A stretch of 64,000 nt of DNA from Miltoncostaea sp963770865 (GTDB lineage: Bacteria > Actinomycetota > Thermoleophilia > Miltoncostaeales > Miltoncostaeaceae), in assembly GCA_963770865.1 (NCBI GenBank), contig CAVYRD010000018.1, forward strand, positions 71,698 to 135,697, in the 5' to 3' direction. How positions within the stretch are numbered: the stretch's first letter is position 1; every line of letters starts with the position of its first letter. Under the pieces are notes generated by a model, which saw only the letters and a list, made by a program, of their open reading frames with translations, searched no databases and had not been told where the DNA came from. Position numbers and translations under genes: made by a program. Positions 9,270 through 17,244 of this stretch are shown here, in pieces.

Positions 9270-9793
9270 CACCGACCTCCCGGCCCCGCGCCCGACGCCC
9301 CGGCGGCGTCGCGATCCGCACGGTGATGAGGGCGGCGGAGACACGGAATCACCCCCGGGGCGGTGACAGGTCGACCGCTCGGAGCGGGGTTTTCCCGCAC
9401 GGGAAGACCCAGGCGGAGGCGGTCGCCCGGCCGCACGGCGGCCAGGATGCCGGCGTGGCACTCCACGACGGCGCGCGCACCCGCGGTCGCCGCCATCCGT
9501 CCGCGCGGCAGCGGATCGACGACGCGCAGCACCCGGCCGTCGCCGTCGAGGAAGGCGCACCCGATCGGAGCGCGCAGCCCGACGGCGTGGACGCTCGCGC
9601 AAGGCGCTATCCAGAGGGCCTCGCCGGCCGTGAGGTCGGGCGTCGCCAGCAGCCCGATCAGCCGGGCGGGCCAGCGCGAGGCGCGGTGGCAGCGGGCAGC
9701 GAGGACGACGCCGTCGCCGGTCCGCAGGACGCCGGGCGGCCCGGTGATGCGGTCGATGCGCAGGCGCCCCATGGGGCGATGCTCGTCCCGCAC
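9269..9793 (-). CDS. DUF192 family protein
   Basis: The 174-residue protein matches DUF192 across its middle: WPARLIGLLATPDLTAGEAL, then CASVHAVGLRAPIGCAFLDG, then RVLRVVDPLPRGR and AGARAVVECHAG, ending GDRLRL. The family is small and its role is unsettled. In many members a signal peptide precedes the domain, but none is obvious here. About 50 Pro/Arg-rich residues follow the domain, which is unusual and could reflect a frameshift near 9390. The stop overlaps the start of the response regulator, so it is the first gene of the two-component operon. An internal ATG at 9772 is an alternative start. Confidence 0.7.
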   Translation of the reverse strand: MRDEHRPMGRLRIDRITGPPGVLRTGDGVVLAARCHRASRWPARLIGLLATPDLTAGEALWIAPCASVHAVGLRAPIGCAFLDGDGRVLRVVDPLPRGRMAATAGARAVVECHAGILAAVRPGDRLRLGLPVRENPAPSGRPVTAPGVIPCLRRPHHRADRDAAGASGAGPGGR

Positions 9794-9870
9794 GGCGCGC
9801 GGCGGGCGCGCCGGGTGCGCCGGAATGCGCGCGAGGGCGTGCCGGCCGCCGTCTCCTGCAGGATTGCGCC

Positions 9871-10356
9871 ATGGCCGACGCCGCCCAGGGGCCGGGACTC
9901 CCCCCGCTCGCGCGACGGGCCGCCGAGGATGAGCTCGCGGCGGTCCTGGCCCTGCGCTTCGCGGTGTTCTGCGAGGAGCAGGGCGTGCCCGAGGAGCTCG
10001 AGCACGACGCCGAGGACGCCACCGCCGTCCACCTCGTGCTCGACGACGCGGGCTCCGTCATCGGCACCTGCCGCCTGCTGGGCTCCGGCCACCGGATGCG
10101 CCTCGGGCGGATGGCCATCGTCCGCGAGCGCCGCGGCGAGGGCCTCGGGGCGGCGCTGCTCGCGCACGCGCACGAGGTCGCCCGGGAGGCGGGGGCGCGC
10201 GAGGTGGAGCTCCACGCCCAGGTGGCCGTGCGGGGGTTCTACGAGCGGGCCGGCTACGCCGTCGAGGGAGAGGTCTTCGAGGAGGCCGGCATCGCGCACG
10301 TGACGATGCGCCGGCCTTTACACCTTCCTTCCAAAGGGGCGGGTAAGGGGCGCTGA
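9871..10356 (+). CDS. GNAT family N-acetyltransferase
   Basis: The 161-residue protein has the GNAT core: ALRFAVFCEEQGVPEELEHD at the start, the acetyl-CoA binding loop RRGEGLGAALLAHAHEVA, then VELHAQVAVRGFYERAGY and the closing strand EAGIAHVTMRRPL. The order and the FCEEQGVP opening match the ElaA/YjcF subgroup, whose substrates are mostly unknown. It is transcribed divergently from the DUF192-regulator operon, with the shared intergenic region at 9794-9870. The gene is complete and full length for the family. Confidence 0.85.
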   Translation: MADAAQGPGLPPLARRAAEDELAAVLALRFAVFCEEQGVPEELEHDAEDATAVHLVLDDAGSVIGTCRLLGSGHRMRLGRMAIVRERRGEGLGAALLAHAHEVAREAGAREVELHAQVAVRGFYERAGYAVEGEVFEEAGIAHVTMRRPLHLPSKGAGKGR

Positions 10357-10421
10357 CCTCCGCTCGTGGTCCATGCGAGCCACGAAAGCGGCGTCCCGCG
10401 TCGCCCTACCAGGAGGTGCCC

Positions 10422-11114
10422 ATGCTCAAGCGGTCGAAGGTCCCGGTCGCGATCGGCCTGTCGTGTGCGGCGGGCGCGGTGCTCGCCGGAGGCGCGGTGG
10501 CCCACGACGGCGGCGGCCACGGACGCGCGGCGGGCCTCGAGGTCGGGGTGCGGGGGGTCGTCACCGATCTGACCGCCGCGACGCCGACGGCGCCCGGCAC
10601 GATCACCGTCTCCCCGGGCGGCACCCTGGCGCCCTGGACCTGCACGCTCCCCGACGGCGCCGACACGTCGGCCGTCGTCGTGAACACCACGACCGTGAAG
10701 CTGAAGTGCCGCAGCCGCGACGGCGTGCTCGCCGCCAAGCGGGTCCGCGTGAGCGACGACACCGCCGGCCGGGTCGAGGTCGAGGCCACGGGCCTGGTCA
10801 CCGCCTTCACTCCGACGGGCACACCCACCCCGCCGGCCCCGGCCACGCCGGCCGACCCGGCGGCGCCCGTCACGCCCACGCTGCTCGAGCACCACGGCGG
10901 GTCCACCGACCCCGGGGCGGCGGCGGACGTGACCCCCGGCTCGATCACCGTCGACCCCGGCACGGGCCTGCCGACGGTCACCTGCTCCGTCACCGCCCGC
11001 ACCCGCGTCCGCAGGGCCCCGGTCGCCGGCACGGACGCCGTGAGGATCGAGTGCCGCAGCCGCGACGACGCCCTCGTGGCGAAGAAGATCCGGGTGAAGG
11101 GCCGCGCGGGCTGA
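10422..11114 (+). CDS. Exported protein with two repeated beta-rich domains, unknown function
   Basis: The ATG at 10422 follows AGGAGGTGCCC, a strong ribosome-binding site; a GTG at 10416 overlaps the site and is less likely. A signal peptide (VAIGLSCAAGAVLAGGAVA) is followed by two similar segments, each ending in a matched pattern: TTVKLKCRSRDGVLAAKRVRV and DAVRIECRSRDDALVAKKIRV. The two halves are joined by a Pro/Thr/Ala linker. Paired cysteines in each half suggest disulfides outside the cell. The repeat reminds me of small DUF5666-like secreted domains, but I cannot confirm that. A strong hairpin follows the stop. Confidence 0.7.
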   Translation: MLKRSKVPVAIGLSCAAGAVLAGGAVAHDGGGHGRAAGLEVGVRGVVTDLTAATPTAPGTITVSPGGTLAPWTCTLPDGADTSAVVVNTTTVKLKCRSRDGVLAAKRVRVSDDTAGRVEVEATGLVTAFTPTGTPTPPAPATPADPAAPVTPTLLEHHGGSTDPGAAADVTPGSITVDPGTGLPTVTCSVTARTRVRRAPVAGTDAVRIECRSRDDALVAKKIRVKGRAG

Positions 11115-11121
11115 CCGGCAC

Positions 11122-11151
11122 GGGCCGGCGCCCGCCCCGGGGCGCCGGCCC
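11122..11151 (+). terminator. GC-rich hairpin after the exported protein gene
   Basis: GGGCCGGCGCCC and its exact inverted copy GGGCGCCGGCCC are separated by a six-base loop, starting eight bases after the stop codon. There is no T-run, which is common for actinobacterial terminators. Confidence 0.6.
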
Positions 11152-11220
11152 GCCGCGCACTGTCACGGCCGTCAGGGGCCCCCGGCGGGACGTCCGAGGG
11201 GCGTTGCTACTCTGGCCGCG

Positions 11221-11688
11221 ATGGGCCTGGGACCGCTCTCCCCCTCGTACTCCAGCGGCCACGATTTCGCCGTCGAGGTGGACGGGGTGCGCTTCCGTTT
11301 CAGCGCGGACGACTTCGCCTCGCGCGTCGGGGCGGCGGCCGAGCGGCTCGGCCTGATGGCGCGCCCGGCCCTCCGCGACGACGTGACCGCCGACCTGGTC
11401 GCCCTGACCGCCCACGGGCGCATCGCGCAGCCGCGCAGCGGCCTGGCCGCGCACGTCGAGGCCCACCGCGACGTGCTGCTCGACGGGGCCGGCGACCTGG
11501 TGCACTGGCTGCGCCGGCTGGTCTTCCGCGGGGCCTGGGTGGACCAGCAGGTGGCCGACGGCACGCTGGTGCCCGAGTTCGACGAGACGCGCGGGTTCCG
11601 CTTCCGCAGCGCGGCCACCGGGCAGCCGGCCGCCGAGGGGAGCGCCGTGCCCGACTGGTCGGGCGTCGCCTACGGCGGCGGGGCGTGA
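11221..11688 (+). CDS. Hypothetical protein, pair with the next gene
   Basis: A 155-residue soluble protein starts at ATG 11221. It opens FAVEVDGVRFRFSADDFASR and later has LVHWLRRLVFRGAWVDQQVADG and the aromatic segment ETRGFRFRSAATG. I do not recognise a family. The stop codon overlaps the start of the following coiled-coil gene (GTGATG), so the two are translated together and probably act together. Confidence 0.6.
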   Translation: MGLGPLSPSYSSGHDFAVEVDGVRFRFSADDFASRVGAAAERLGLMARPALRDDVTADLVALTAHGRIAQPRSGLAAHVEAHRDVLLDGAGDLVHWLRRLVFRGAWVDQQVADGTLVPEFDETRGFRFRSAATGQPAAEGSAVPDWSGVAYGGGA

Positions 11689-12017
11689 TGGCGCAGAGCC
11701 CTCAGGAGGTGCTCGAGGCGGTCCGCCGTCTGGAGGCCGACCTCGCGAGCATCCGCTCCCGGGCGCGCGAGCGCGAGCGCGACCTCTCCGACCTGCGGGC
11801 CGACATCGCCGCCGACGCCGCGCGCGAGCGCCAGGCGCTGGTGGAGGACATGGAGCGCCTGGTGGACCTGATCGGCGCGAGCTGGCGATCGACGCACGAC
11901 CAGATCAGCGCCTTGGCCCAGGAGGTGCAGGGGCTGCGGCGCTTCGCCGAGGACGCCGTCGGCGGCCTGCGGGAAGCGCGCATGGAGTTCCGCTTCGAGC
12001 GGACGAACGGCTCCTAG
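11688..12017 (+). CDS. Predicted coiled-coil protein
   Basis: A 109-residue, highly charged protein made almost wholly of heptad-like helix: EVLEAVRRLEADLASIRSRA, RERERDLSDLRADIAADAAR and SALAQEVQGLRRFAEDAVGG. No membrane segment or enzyme motif is present. Its ATG overlaps the stop of the upstream gene; a GTG three bases earlier is possible. It may scaffold or dimerise with the upstream product, which is inference from the coupling only. Confidence 0.6.
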   Translation: MAQSPQEVLEAVRRLEADLASIRSRARERERDLSDLRADIAADAARERQALVEDMERLVDLIGASWRSTHDQISALAQEVQGLRRFAEDAVGGLREARMEFRFERTNGS

Positions 12018-12041
12018 CCCGTAGGAGCCGCGCCCCCCGGC

Positions 12042-12350
12042 TCAGTCGCTGGGGCGGAGCGCCCCCTGGAGCGCGGCCATCGACCGCGCGAAGAGCAGGC
12101 CCATGGCGTCGGCCGCGTCGTCGGCGGTGGCCTGGGGCTGCAGCGTGCGCATCGCGGCGGACGCCATCACCACGGCCTGCTGGATGATCTGCCAGCGGTC
12201 GACCGCGGCGAGCTGGCCGCCGGACTCGGACTGCATCTCCTCGAACGCCTCGCGCTGGGCGCGCATCAGCTCCTTCAGGCGCTCCTTGAAGTCCTCGCCC
12301 GCCCCCTCGCCGAACGCGAAGGGGAACGGGAAGTCGGTGTCGTCGCTCAT
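12042..12350 (-). CDS. Hypothetical small acidic protein
   Basis: The 102-residue protein opens with the acidic/aromatic segment MSDDTDFPFPFAFGEG and continues with a helical stretch FKERLKELMRAQREAFEEMQ and QIIQQAVVMASAAMRTL. It lies seven bases downstream of the aldolase gene on the same strand, so it is likely co-transcribed with it. The family is not recognised. Confidence 0.6.
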   Translation of the reverse strand: MSDDTDFPFPFAFGEGAGEDFKERLKELMRAQREAFEEMQSESGGQLAAVDRWQIIQQAVVMASAAMRTLQPQATADDAADAMGLLFARSMAALQGALRPSD

Positions 12351-12357
12351 GTGGTGC

Positions 12358-13020
12358 CTAGGCCTTCCCTGCCGAGCGCGCCTTGCGCGCCTCGGCGTCC
12401 TGGGTGAACGTGGCGATCCCGGCGGCCGTCAGCGGGTGCTGGAGCATCTGGTAGAAGACCTTCGGCGGGATCGTGGCGATGTGGGCGCCCATCCGCGCGG
12501 CCTCGGTGACGTGCAGCGGGCCGCGGACCGACGCCGTGATGACCTCGGTGTCGTAGCCCGAGGGCTCCAGCGCCTCGACGATCAGCCGCAGGCAGTCGAG
12601 CCCGTCGTGGCCGATGTCGTCGAAGCGGCCCACGAACGGGGATACGAAGGACGCGCCCGAGGCCGCCGCGAGCAGCGCCTGGGGCGGCGTGAAGACGAGG
12701 GTCATGTTGACGCGGACGTCCTCGGCGGCGAGCGCGTTGGTCGCGGCGAGGCCCTCGGCGGACATCGGCAGCTTGACCACGATGTTCGGGTGGATCGCGG
12801 CGAGCCGGCGGCCCTCCTCGACCATCTCGCCCCGGGCATCGGCGACCACCTCGGCGGAGACCGGCCCGTCGACCAGCTCGCAGACGCGGCGGTAGATGTC
12901 GTCGGCCTCGCCATCGACCTTCCCCAGCAGGGTCGGGTTGGTGGTGACGCCCGAGAGCACGCCCCACCCGGCGATGGTCTCGATGTCGGCCAGGTCGGCC
13001 GTGTCGACGAAGAGCTTCAT
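12358..13020 (-). CDS. Transaldolase-like / fructose-6-phosphate aldolase
   Basis: A 220-residue TIM-barrel protein of the small transaldolase/FSA family. MKLFVDTADLADIETIAG and VLSGVTTNPTLLGK form the N-terminal signature, and VVKLPMSAEGLAATNAL holds the Schiff-base lysine. ALLAAASGASFVSPFVGRFDDIG carries the conserved late-strand segment. Members either move a dihydroxyacetone unit in the pentose phosphate pathway or cleave fructose 6-phosphate; the sequence alone does not decide between them. The length is typical of the family. It is read downstream of the amino-acid/folate gene run but separated from it by about 65 bases. Confidence 0.85.
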   Translation of the reverse strand: MKLFVDTADLADIETIAGWGVLSGVTTNPTLLGKVDGEADDIYRRVCELVDGPVSAEVVADARGEMVEEGRRLAAIHPNIVVKLPMSAEGLAATNALAAEDVRVNMTLVFTPPQALLAAASGASFVSPFVGRFDDIGHDGLDCLRLIVEALEPSGYDTEVITASVRGPLHVTEAARMGAHIATIPPKVFYQMLQHPLTAAGIATFTQDAEARKARSAGKA

Positions 13021-13084
13021 GCCCTGCCCCTTCTCAGATGATGCGGACGGTGCCCCTCGATCGAGGCTAGCACCGCGCCCCGGG

Positions 13085-13946
13085 CTACTTCACGACGTCG
13101 TGCCAGCGCTCCGCGCGGCCGGTGGCGAGGGCCTCGCCGGTGTCGAGGACCGTGCGGAGGAACTTCACGTTGTGTACCCGGAAGATGGTCGCGCCACGCG
13201 CCCGGCACCAGACCACGCCGGCCGCCGTGGGGGCCAGCCGGCTCTTGGCCGGGCGCCCGGTGAGCGCGCCGAGCACCTTCTTGTTGGAGATCGGGACCAG
13301 CACCGGGCGGCCGAGGGCGACGACCTCGCCGATCCGGTGCAGCAGGTCGAGGTCCTGCTCCGGAGACTTGCCGAGACCGATGCCCGGGTCGATCACGATG
13401 CGCTCGGCCGGGATGCCCGCCCCGGCCGCGTACTCCAGCCGCTCACGGGCCCAGTCGCAGACGGTCGCGGGGACGTCCACGTCGGGGAAGCTCGTCGGGC
13501 CGCACCTTGGGGTCGCCGAAGAAGTGGGTCATCACGACGCCCACCCGCCCGGCGGCCGCGACGCGCGCCATGTCGGGGTCGCGCAGGCCGGTGGGGTCGT
13601 TGAGGATCGACGCGCCGGCGGCGATCGCCGCCTCGGCCACGGCGGGCTTGAAGGTGTCCACGGCCACCGGCACCCCGGCGTCGCGCGCCAGGCGGGCGAT
13701 GACCGGCGCGACGCGGGCGATCTCGACCTCTGCGGGCGTGTGCTCGGAGAAGCGCAGCGACTCGCCGCCCACCTCCACGACGTCCGCGCCCTGCGCGGCG
13801 AGGCGCAGGCCCTGGGCCACGGCGCGGTCGGTGCCCGCGTGCGCGCCGTCGTCGCTGAACGAGTCGGGGTTGGCGTTCACGATCCCGACCAGCCGCCCCC
13901 GCGCGCAGTCGATGACGCCGCCCGCGTGGCGCCACTCCAGCGGCAT
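13085..13946 (-). pseudogene. folP: Dihydropteroate synthase, one frameshift
   Basis: The enzyme condenses p-aminobenzoate with the pterin pyrophosphate in folate synthesis. Motifs are in order: GIVNANPDSFSDDG (usually VTPDSF), VVEVGGESLRF, PVAVDTFKPAVA, SILNDPTGL, then after the shift IDPGIGLGKSPEQDLDLL, PVLVPISNKKVLG and FRVHNV. A single base shift near 13490 breaks the frame between DPKVRPDELP and VPATVCDWARERLEY. Both sides are otherwise full length. Because folate synthesis is normally essential, a sequence error is more likely than a true loss, unless a second copy exists. It starts three bases after thrB. Confidence 0.8.
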
Positions 13947-13948
13947 CG

Positions 13949-14900
13949 CTACCCGACGGCGCGGGCGAGGCGCAGGCCCGAGCCGCCCGTCCAGCGGGCG
14001 CGCACGCCCGCCGCGCTGCGCCGCGACGGGCGCACGGTCGCCGCGAGGCCTGCGTCGGCGAGCGCGGCCTCGGCGCGCGCCGCGAGGGCCGCGGCGTCGT
14101 CCTGGCGGGTCCAGAGGAGCATCGAGGGCCCGGAGCCCGAGATCGTGGCGCCGAGGCACTCCTCGCCGTCGACGAGCCCGCGCACGACGTCGATGCCGGG
14201 GACGAGCGGCCCGCGGTGCGGCTCGTGGAGGCGGTCGCCGAGCAGGGCGGGGATGTCCTCCAGGCGCCCCTCGCAGAGCGCCAGCGTGAGCCCGATCGCG
14301 TTGGCCAGGGTGGCGGCGGCGTCGCCGATCGGGACCTCGGCGGGCAGCGCGCGGCGGGCGTCGTCGGTTGAACGTGCGCGCCTCGGGGATGACGACCACG
14401 AAGGCCAGCTCCTCGGGCACCGCGATCAGGCGGCCGCTGGGGCCGGGGCCGACGGCCACCAGGCCGCCGAGCAGGCAGGCCGCGGCGTTGTCGGCATGGC
14501 CCTCGATCTCGGCCGCGCGCGCGAGCAGGTCGTCGGGCGTCCAGCGCAGCCCGCCGAGGGCGTTGGCCGCCACCAGGCCGGAGCAGACCGCCGCGGCCGA
14601 CGAGCCGAGCCCGCGCCCCAGCGGGATGCGGTTGCGGCACTCGACGGCCAGCCCGTCGAGCGAGCCGAGGCCGCTCTCGATGGCCCGGCAGACCAGGTTC
14701 GTCGCGTCCTCGGGCACCTCCCCTGCGCCCTCGCCGGTGACGTGCACCTCGAGCGGGCCCGGCCGGCGCGTGATCACGACCGCGTTGCCGAGGTCGAGGG
14801 CGACGGCCAGGCAGTCGAAGCCCGGGCCGAGGTTGGCGGAGGTGGCGGGGGCGCTGACGGTGAGCGCCTCGAGGGCCCGCTCGGGCGCGGCCTCAGCCAA
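13949..14900 (-). pseudogene. thrB: Homoserine kinase, one frameshift
   Basis: The GHMP kinase phosphorylates homoserine on the way to threonine. The N-terminal frame has VSAPATSANLGPGFDCLAVA and the ATP loop PLGRGLGSSAAAVCSGLVAA. It ends abnormally after VVVIPEARTFNRR near 14368. The C-terminal frame continues VPIGDAAATLANAIGLTLAL, then LGATISGSGPSMLLW (the conserved GSGP loop) and stops at 13949. One base would join them into about 310 residues, normal for ThrB. The start is a TTG at 14900 overlapping the end of thrC. The reading given assumes one gene; it may be intact in the organism. Confidence 0.8.
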
Positions 14901-15936
14901 AGACGGCTTCCTCGACGGCGGCCAGGTCGGCGGGCAGGCGCCGCACCGGCTCGGAGTTGACGATCGCGGTGTCCGGGTCCTTGAGGCCGTGGCCGGTGAG
15001 CACGCAGACGACGGTCTCGCCGGGGGTGAAGTCGCCGGCCTCGGCCCGCGCGATGAGCCCGGCCACCGACGCCGCCGAGGCGGGCTCGCAGAAGACGCCC
15101 TCCTCGCGGGCCAGCATCGCGTAGGCGGCGAGGATCTGGGAGTCGGTCACCGCCGCCACGCCGCCGCCGGAGGCGCGCATCGCCTCCATGGCCTGGGCGC
15201 CGCGGGCCGGCTTGCCGATGCGGATGGCCGTGGCGACGGTCTCGGGCCGGGCCACCGGCGCGCCGTGCACCAGGGGGGCCGCACCGCTCGCCTGGAAGCC
15301 GTAGAGCCGCGGCAGGCGGGTGCTGCGCTCGGCGTCGCGGTAGGCCTGGAAGCCGAGCCAGTAGGCGTTGATGTTGCCGGCGTTGCCGACCGGGATGCAG
15401 AGGACGTCGGGCGCGTCGCCGAGCTCGTCGCAGACCTCGAAGGCCGCGGTGCGCTGGCCGTCGATGCGGTACTCGTTGAGCGAGTTGACCAGCGAGATCG
15501 GGTGCTTCTCGGCCAGCGCGCGCACCACGTCGAGGGCGTCGTCGAAGCTGCCGTCGAGCGCCAGGACGCGGGCGCCGTGCATCAGCGCCTGGGCCAGCTT
15601 GCCCGCGGCGATCTTGCCCTCGGGGATGACCACGGCGGCCGTGATGCCGGCCCGCGCGGCGTAGGCGGCGGCCGAGGCCGAGGTGTTGCCGGTCGAGGCG
15701 CAGATCACCGCGGTGGCGCCCTCCTCGACGGCCTTCGAGACCGCCATCGTCATACCGCGGTCCTTGAAGCTCGCCGTGGGGTTCATCCCCTCGAGCTTGG
15801 CGTGGATGGCGATGCCGTAGCGCGCGGACAGGCGCGGCAGCGGCAAGAGCGGCGTGTTCCCCTCGCCCAGCGACACGATCGGCGTGTCCGGCCCGACGGG
15901 CAGGAACTCGCGGTAGCGCTCGATGAGAGCGGTCAT
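14893..15936 (-). CDS. thrC: Threonine synthase
   Basis: This PLP enzyme converts O-phosphohomoserine to threonine. The 347-residue protein shows VSLGEGNTPLLPLPRLSARY at the start, the PLP lysine in NPTASFKDRGMTMAVSKAV, the phosphate-binding CASTGNTSASAAAYAARAG and the later IPVGNAGNINAYWLGFQAY. The ATG at 15936 overlaps the hom stop by one base (TGATG), and its own end overlaps thrB, giving the order hom-thrC-thrB with translational coupling. It is complete, with no missing residue seen. Confidence 0.93.
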   Translation of the reverse strand: MTALIERYREFLPVGPDTPIVSLGEGNTPLLPLPRLSARYGIAIHAKLEGMNPTASFKDRGMTMAVSKAVEEGATAVICASTGNTSASAAAYAARAGITAAVVIPEGKIAAGKLAQALMHGARVLALDGSFDDALDVVRALAEKHPISLVNSLNEYRIDGQRTAAFEVCDELGDAPDVLCIPVGNAGNINAYWLGFQAYRDAERSTRLPRLYGFQASGAAPLVHGAPVARPETVATAIRIGKPARGAQAMEAMRASGGGVAAVTDSQILAAYAMLAREEGVFCEPASAASVAGLIARAEAGDFTPGETVVCVLTGHGLKDPDTAIVNSEPVRRLPADLAAVEEAVFG

Positions 15937-17243
15937 CAGCCTCCACCTTCCCCGGAGCCGAGGACCCGGATCATGACGGGCTCGCCGCGGACGTCGTCCA
16001 GGGCGCTCACCCGCGCGAGCGCGTCGGCCATCCGCTGCTCGGGGCCGGCGTGCAGGATCAGGATGAGGCGCGCCTCCTCGCCCGAGCCGCCCTGGACCAC
16101 GGAGCGGATCGACAGCTCCTCGTCGCCGAAGACCGAGGCGATGCGGGCGAGCACGCCGGGGCGGTCGGCCACGGCCATCCGCAGGTAGAAGGCGCTGGGG
16201 ACGCCGCCGGGCGGGGCGATCGGGCGGCCGGCGTCGGCGAGGGCGTTGTGCAGGAACGAGCCCTGGTGGGTGCCGAGGATCGAGAGGATGTCCGCGATCA
16301 CGGCCGAGGCCGTCTCCTGGCCGCCGGCGCCGGGCCCCACCAGCATGATCTCGCGGATGGCCGCCGACTCGATCAGCACGGCGTTGTCCGGCCCGCTGAC
16401 GGCCGCCAGGCGGTGGCCGCTCGGCACGAGCGCCGGGTATACGCGGACGCTGACCGACCCGTCGATGAGACGGGCGACGCCGAGGAGCTTCACCACGAAC
16501 CCGAGCTGGGCGGCGTGGGCCATGTCCTCGGCCTCGAGGCGGTCGATGCCCTCGAACGGCACGTCGTCCATCAGCACGCGCGAGTGGAAGGCGATCGAGG
16601 CGAGGATCGCCATCTTGGCGGCGGCGTCGGCCCCGCCCACGTCCTCGGTGGGGTCGGCCTCGGCGTAGCCCAGCTCGTGGGCGCGCCCGAGGGCGGCGCC
16701 GTAGGAGAGCCCGCCGCGGGCCATCTCCGTGAGGATGAAGTTGGTGGTGCCGTTGACGATGCCCGTGACGGCCGTGATCTCGGCCGCCAGCAGCGACTCG
16801 CGCAGCACCTTGATGACCGGGATCGCCGCGCACGCCGACGCCTCGAAGCGCAGCTCCGCGCCGGCCTGCTCGGCCGCCGTGAGGAGCTCGGGGCCGTGGC
16901 GGGCGAGCAGCTGCTTGTTGGCCGTCACCACCGAGACCCCGCGCGAGAGCGCCGTGCGCAGGTAGCCGAGCGTCGGGTCGAGGCCGCCCATCACCTCGAC
17001 GACCACCGAGACCGTGGGGTCCTCGAGCACGCGCGCCGGGTCGGTGGTGAGCAGCGACGGGTCGACGCCCGGGCGCGGACGCGAGGCGTCGCGCACCAGC
17101 ACGGGGCCGAGCTCCAGCCGGTGGCCCGAGGCGCGCTCGATGGTGGCGCCGCCCTCGCTCAGCATCTTCACGACGGCCTGGCCGACGGTGCCGCAGCCGA
17201 GCAGTCCGATGCGGACCGGGCTGCCGTCGGCGGGCGGGACCAT
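15936..17243 (-). CDS. hom: Homoserine dehydrogenase
   Basis: The enzyme reduces aspartate semialdehyde to homoserine. The 435-residue protein has the nucleotide loop IGLLGCGTVGQAVVKML, VVEVMGGLDPTLGYL and SVVTANKQLLARHG in the Rossmann half. The catalytic half has GIVNGTTNFILTEM and GYAEADPTEDVGGADAAAKM. A C-terminal ACT domain (YLRMAVADRPGVLARIASVF) implies feedback control by threonine, as in known long-form enzymes. It sits two bases after lysA and overlaps thrC, so aspartate-family flow to lysine and threonine is encoded in one transcript. Confidence 0.93.
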   Translation of the reverse strand: MVPPADGSPVRIGLLGCGTVGQAVVKMLSEGGATIERASGHRLELGPVLVRDASRPRPGVDPSLLTTDPARVLEDPTVSVVVEVMGGLDPTLGYLRTALSRGVSVVTANKQLLARHGPELLTAAEQAGAELRFEASACAAIPVIKVLRESLLAAEITAVTGIVNGTTNFILTEMARGGLSYGAALGRAHELGYAEADPTEDVGGADAAAKMAILASIAFHSRVLMDDVPFEGIDRLEAEDMAHAAQLGFVVKLLGVARLIDGSVSVRVYPALVPSGHRLAAVSGPDNAVLIESAAIREIMLVGPGAGGQETASAVIADILSILGTHQGSFLHNALADAGRPIAPPGGVPSAFYLRMAVADRPGVLARIASVFGDEELSIRSVVQGGSGEEARLILILHAGPEQRMADALARVSALDDVRGEPVMIRVLGSGEGGG

Positions 17244-17244
17244 C

